Below, one piece after another: positions 31,544-34,464 of a stretch of DNA of 34,464 nucleotides. The translations under genes were made by a program, and so were the position numbers. The stretch's first letter is position 1, and each line of letters begins with the position of its first letter. Below the pieces are notes generated by a model. It saw only the letters and a program-made list of their open reading frames with translations. It was not told the DNA's origin and did not search any database. Source of the DNA: Blastocatellia bacterium (GTDB lineage Bacteria; Acidobacteriota; Blastocatellia; Pyrinomonadales; Pyrinomonadaceae). The stretch is taken from positions 1-34,464 of the forward strand of contig JAEUQI010000030.1 of assembly GCA_016789145.1 (NCBI GenBank), in the 5' to 3' direction.

Positions 31544-33799
31544 ATGTTAACACGCGAGTTGGAACAGACCTTGAGCTTAGCCGTCGATGCGGCGGTAAAG
31601 AACAATCACGAGTACGTTACGCTAGAGCACCTGCTTTTCGCTTTGCTCGACGATGCTGCGGCAAGTGAAGTTTTGTTCAACTGTGGTGCCGACACCGTCG
31701 AACTCAAACGAGCGTTGGGAGAATACTTTGACAATGTCCTTGAGAAGATCCCAACTGATATCCGGACGATGCCGGAATTAACCTCTACATTCCAAGCGAC
31801 GATAAATTACGCTGTTCTACAGGCCGAAGGTAGCGGCCAAGCGGCGGTTGACGGCGGCAATATGCTTGCGGCGATCTACCAGGCAGATCAGTCATACGCC
31901 GTTTATTTATTACTTCAACAAGGCGTTTCGCGGCTAGATATCCTTAACTATCTTTCGCACGGCATTTCGAAAGTTGATGCCGACGATCCATTCCCAATGG
32001 ACTATGGCGATGATTTTGATGGGGATCCATTTGGTGACAGCGAGTTCAGTTCAAGAAAGAAACCACTCGACAGTTTTACGGTCGAGCTTGTTGCAAAGGC
32101 GGCCGCTGGCGAGATCGATCCGATCGTTGGGCGTAATGCGGAGATCGAACGCACGATCCAAGTATTGTGCAGACGTAAGAAGAACAATCCGCTTTACGTC
32201 GGCGAGCCGGGCGTCGGAAAGACGGCGTTGGCAGAAGGATTGGCTCTTAAGATCAGCCAGGGCGACGTTCCCGAAGTGCTTGTCGACGCCAAAGTGTTCG
32301 CTCTCGACATGGGAGCGGTGCTCGCAGGCACTCGTTATCGCGGCGATTTCGAGCAACGATTCAAAGCGATCATTAACGAACTCAAAGAGCATGAGAATGC
32401 GATCCTTTTCATTGACGAGATCCATACGATCGTCGGTGCCGGTGCGGTTTCGGGCGGCTCGATGGATGCATCGAACATACTGAAACCTGCGTTGGCTGCG
32501 GGCGAATTGCGTTGTATCGGCTCGACGACGCATGCTGAGTACAAGGCGGCATTCGATCGTGACCGAGCTCTCGCACGTCGATTTCAGCGGATCGATATCA
32601 ACGAACCAACGATCGACGAGACCTATCAAATACTGAAGGGCCTTAAGAAGTTCTACGAAGCGCACCACGGTGTCAAGTATTCAAACGAGTCGCTGCGGAC
32701 CGCATCGGAGCTTGCCGGCAAGTATATCAACGACCGATTCCTGCCGGACAAAGCCATTGATGTTATTGACGAAGTCGGAGCTTCGGTCAAACTGCTGTCG
32801 GCAAACAAGCGTCCCAAAAAGATCAGCGTCGATATGGTCGAAAAGACCATTGCTCGCATGGCGAAGATACCGCCGCGTTCGGTCGTCGCAAACGAGAAAG
32901 AACGTTTGAAGACGCTTAGAGAAGACATTAAGCGTTTCATCTTTGGCCAAGACGAAGCGATCGATGCCGTAGTCGATGCCATTCAGATCTCGCGTGCCGG
33001 ACTGGGGCATGAAACAAAGCCCGTCGGTTCTTTTCTCTTCTCAGGTCCGACCGGCGTCGGGAAAACCGAAGTTTCAAAACAGCTTGCCGAGCAGCTTGGC
33101 ATCGAGTTCATTCGTTTCGATATGAGCGAATATGCCGAGCCGCATACCGTATCGCGGTTGATCGGTGCTCCGCCAGGCTATGTCGGTTTTGACCAAGGCG
33201 GATTGTTGACCGAGGCGATAATGCGTACGCCCCACGCTGTACTTGTTCTTGATGAGATCGAAAAGGCTCATCCGAATCTGTTCAATCTGCTACTGCAGGT
33301 AATGGACAACGCAACCTTGACCGACAATAACGGCAAGAAGGCGGATTTTCGCAACGTCATTTTAATTATGACGACCAACGCCGGTGCCCGCGAACTGTCG
33401 TCAGGCGGCATGGGATTCCGTAACGCTGCCAGCACTAAGGGCAATGCAAAAGGTGCGATCGAACGAACCTTCACGCCCGAATTCCGCAATCGACTCGATG
33501 CTTGGGTCGCCTTCAAACCGCTCGATCTCGAAGTTATCTCGTTGATCGTCGATAAGTTTATCAATGAGCTTAATGGTCAACTCGCTGAGAAACGTGTCAA
33601 TGTTCAGATATCGGAAGAGGCTCGCGAATGGCTTGCCAAGAATGGCTTTGATGCCCGCTACGGAGCCCGTCCGATGTCGCGATTGATCCACGACAAGGTC
33701 AAACAGCCGCTTGCTAACGAGATCTTGTTCGGCCAATTGTCGGACGGCGGCAGTGTCAAGGTCGTGGTTGAGAATGACACATTAGCCCTCGTATTCTGA
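31544..33799 (+). CDS. clpA: ATP-dependent Clp protease ATP-binding subunit ClpA
   Basis: A 751-residue AAA+ unfoldase that feeds substrates to ClpP. The N-terminal Clp_N domain ([20 protein letters not shown] through [10 protein letters not shown]) binds ClpS and substrates. The first AAA+ has Walker A GEPGVGKT at 220-227 and [11 protein letters not shown]; the second has GPTGVGKT at 501-508 and [12 protein letters not shown]. There is no middle coiled coil as in ClpB, and the length matches ClpA. The ClpP-binding loop reads [11 protein letters not shown] (the usual form is IGF or IGL). The adaptor gene clpS, normally immediately upstream of clpA, is not here. A strong terminator follows the stop. 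Confidence 0.95.
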   Translation: MLTRELEQTLSLAVDAAVKNNHEYVTLEHLLFALLDDAAASEVLFNCGADTVELKRALGEYFDNVLEKIPTDIRTMPELTSTFQATINYAVLQAEGSGQAAVDGGNMLAAIYQADQSYAVYLLLQQGVSRLDILNYLSHGISKVDADDPFPMDYGDDFDGDPFGDSEFSSRKKPLDSFTVELVAKAAAGEIDPIVGRNAEIERTIQVLCRRKKNNPLYVGEPGVGKTALAEGLALKISQGDVPEVLVDAKVFALDMGAVLAGTRYRGDFEQRFKAIINELKEHENAILFIDEIHTIVGAGAVSGGSMDASNILKPALAAGELRCIGSTTHAEYKAAFDRDRALARRFQRIDINEPTIDETYQILKGLKKFYEAHHGVKYSNESLRTASELAGKYINDRFLPDKAIDVIDEVGASVKLLSANKRPKKISVDMVEKTIARMAKIPPRSVVANEKERLKTLREDIKRFIFGQDEAIDAVVDAIQISRAGLGHETKPVGSFLFSGPTGVGKTEVSKQLAEQLGIEFIRFDMSEYAEPHTVSRLIGAPPGYVGFDQGGLLTEAIMRTPHAVLVLDEIEKAHPNLFNLLLQVMDNATLTDNNGKKADFRNVILIMTTNAGARELSSGGMGFRNAASTKGNAKGAIERTFTPEFRNRLDAWVAFKPLDLEVISLIVDKFINELNGQLAEKRVNVQISEEAREWLAKNGFDARYGARPMSRLIHDKVKQPLANEILFGQLSDGGSVKVVVENDTLALVF

Positions 33800-33819
33800 G
33801 ACATTAGAATTCACGAACG

Positions 33820-33859
33820 GAGTGCAGTTGAGTATTACTCAACTGCACTCTTTTGTTTT
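33820..33859 (+). terminator. Intrinsic terminator after clpA
   Basis: GAGTGCAGTTGAGTA at 33820-33834 pairs perfectly with TACTCAACTGCACTC at 33836-33850 (15 bp at most, about 13 in practice once a loop is allowed), followed by TTTTGTTTT. It lies 21 bp past the clpA stop and 15 bp before the end of the convergent small gene. It may work for both strands, but the T-run favours plus. Confidence 0.9.
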
Positions 33860-33873
33860 CAGAGCACAAGACC

Positions 33874-34344
33874 TCAGTGAGTTCTGTCATATTCGATGCC
33901 ATCGTTGACGGCGTTGATGGCCGACTGAACATTGGTCATTGCCTGCTGTCGATAGCCGCCTTTGTCGGCAGACGCCTTTCGCAGGTTTGCCATCGCTGCA
34001 TTGAGATGCTCGCGAGCCTTGACCATATTCGGTTGATCGGGCATTGGCGGCATTTCGAATTCAGACTCGACACTGTTTGGGCGGCGACGTCCGGGTGTGT
34101 AATTTTGCTGATCGTAAGCAATGCCGTTGCTTACCGATGTCATTGCAGCATTTGTTAGGTCTATCGCACGCTGACGGTGTCCACCTTTGTCTGCAGTTGC
34201 CTTCAATAGCGAGTTTTTCGCGTCCTTCAGATTCTCATACGCCGCTCGCATAAATGGCTGATCGGGCGGCAACGGCAGAGCGAATGTTCCAAGCGACAAC
34301 ATTAGAATTAGGGTAATTGCTGATATCTTTGTGTTCATTTTCAT
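33874..34344 (-). CDS. Small secreted protein with two tandem repeats
   Basis: 156 residues: a signal peptide (MKMNTKISAITLILMLSLGT, cleavage near FA) and two copies of a 52-residue repeat at about 27-78 and 102-153. Each runs from PDQP through an amphipathic helix (ENLKDAKNSLLKATADKGGH; EHLNAAMANLRKASADKGGY) to a second helix ending DGIEYD or NGIAYD. Shared ADKGG and RQ positions mark the turn. The helical hairpins recall secreted coiled or SHD-type repeats, but I cannot name the family. The ATG at 34344 overlaps the stop of the gene upstream (ATGA) and GAGGTG precedes it. Confidence 0.75.
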   Translation of the reverse strand: MKMNTKISAITLILMLSLGTFALPLPPDQPFMRAAYENLKDAKNSLLKATADKGGHRQRAIDLTNAAMTSVSNGIAYDQQNYTPGRRRPNSVESEFEMPPMPDQPNMVKAREHLNAAMANLRKASADKGGYRQQAMTNVQSAINAVNDGIEYDRTH

Positions 34345-34464
34345 TTCGTCACCTCACCAAAGTCGAGATCTTTTTCCTCTTCAGGACGAATTCGCTTTAC
34401 CTTCACCTTTCCGGCCGCCGTATCGATCGAAACTACTGTGGCCGGATCGAATGACGACATGAAT
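34341..34464 (-). CDS. 3' end of a minus-strand gene, cut by the window
   Basis: From the window edge, the minus strand reads in frame to a TGA at 34343-34341: SSFDPATVVSIDTAAGKVKV, then KRIRPEEEKDLDFGEVTK. The frame is open to the edge, so the beginning is missing; an ATG at 34460 could be internal. The stop overlaps the start of the small secreted protein gene by 4 bp, consistent with one operon. Too little remains to name the product. Confidence 0.5.
   Translation of the reverse strand, partial: FMSSFDPATVVSIDTAAGKVKVKRIRPEEEKDLDFGEVTK

Overview
The window is bacterial chromosomal DNA of moderate G+C, densely coding, with weak or absent Shine-Dalgarno sequences at many genes. The gene set (orphan terminase-like gene, SurA-like secreted chaperone, YbbR/CdaA pair beside mreB, glycine-zipper secreted protein, hairpin repeats that run through coding sequence) is most compatible with an Acidobacteriota genome, perhaps Blastocatellia. 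That placement is an inference from gene content and was not tested with a marker gene.

Layout. 1-567 is a scar zone: a long imperfect inverted repeat, four tandem 22-bp units resembling an IS21-family end, and a possible 3' gene fragment. 568-2677 holds a small protein of unknown family facing a phage-type large terminase into which hairpin repeats have been inserted in frame. 2810-7827 carries a SurA-like chaperone, an NtrB/NtrC-type two-component pair and an SNase-fold secreted protein. 7834-10529 (minus) is a cysteine desulfurase - rsmG - secreted cysteine-rich protein cluster. 10591-15239 (plus) is an FHA-GAF-adenylate cyclase, mreB, cdaA and cdaR/ybbR run, joining cAMP signalling, cell shape and c-di-AMP synthesis. 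15236-22691 carries an esterase, an O-antigen-ligase-like protein with a PDZ-like insert, a large secreted serine hydrolase, a glycine-zipper protein, an OsmC protein and an RDD membrane protein.

22692-24369 is an accessory island with almost no ordinary genes. It has a second copy of the 22-bp repeat array, a small membrane-protein fragment, and a RAYT-type (REP-associated tyrosine transposase) gene bracketed by a mirror-symmetric set of three hairpins on each side. More hairpins and a pair of inverted palindromes follow. Immediately after it lies a paralogue of the small unknown protein at 568, so both copies of the 22-bp array are followed, in the same orientation, by a member of this small protein family.

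24851-34464 returns to housekeeping genes: an O-methyltransferase with an overlapping small membrane protein, pirin, a threonine pathway cluster (thrC-thrA overlapping on minus, thrB divergent), clpA with a strong intrinsic terminator, a two-repeat small secreted protein and the 3' end of a further minus-strand gene. I found no tRNA, rRNA, CRISPR array or replication origin. The strongest second-look items are the symmetric RAYT unit, the two 22-bp arrays, the in-frame hairpin insertions in the terminase, the PDZ-like insert in the O-antigen-ligase-like protein, and the small unknown paralogue family.
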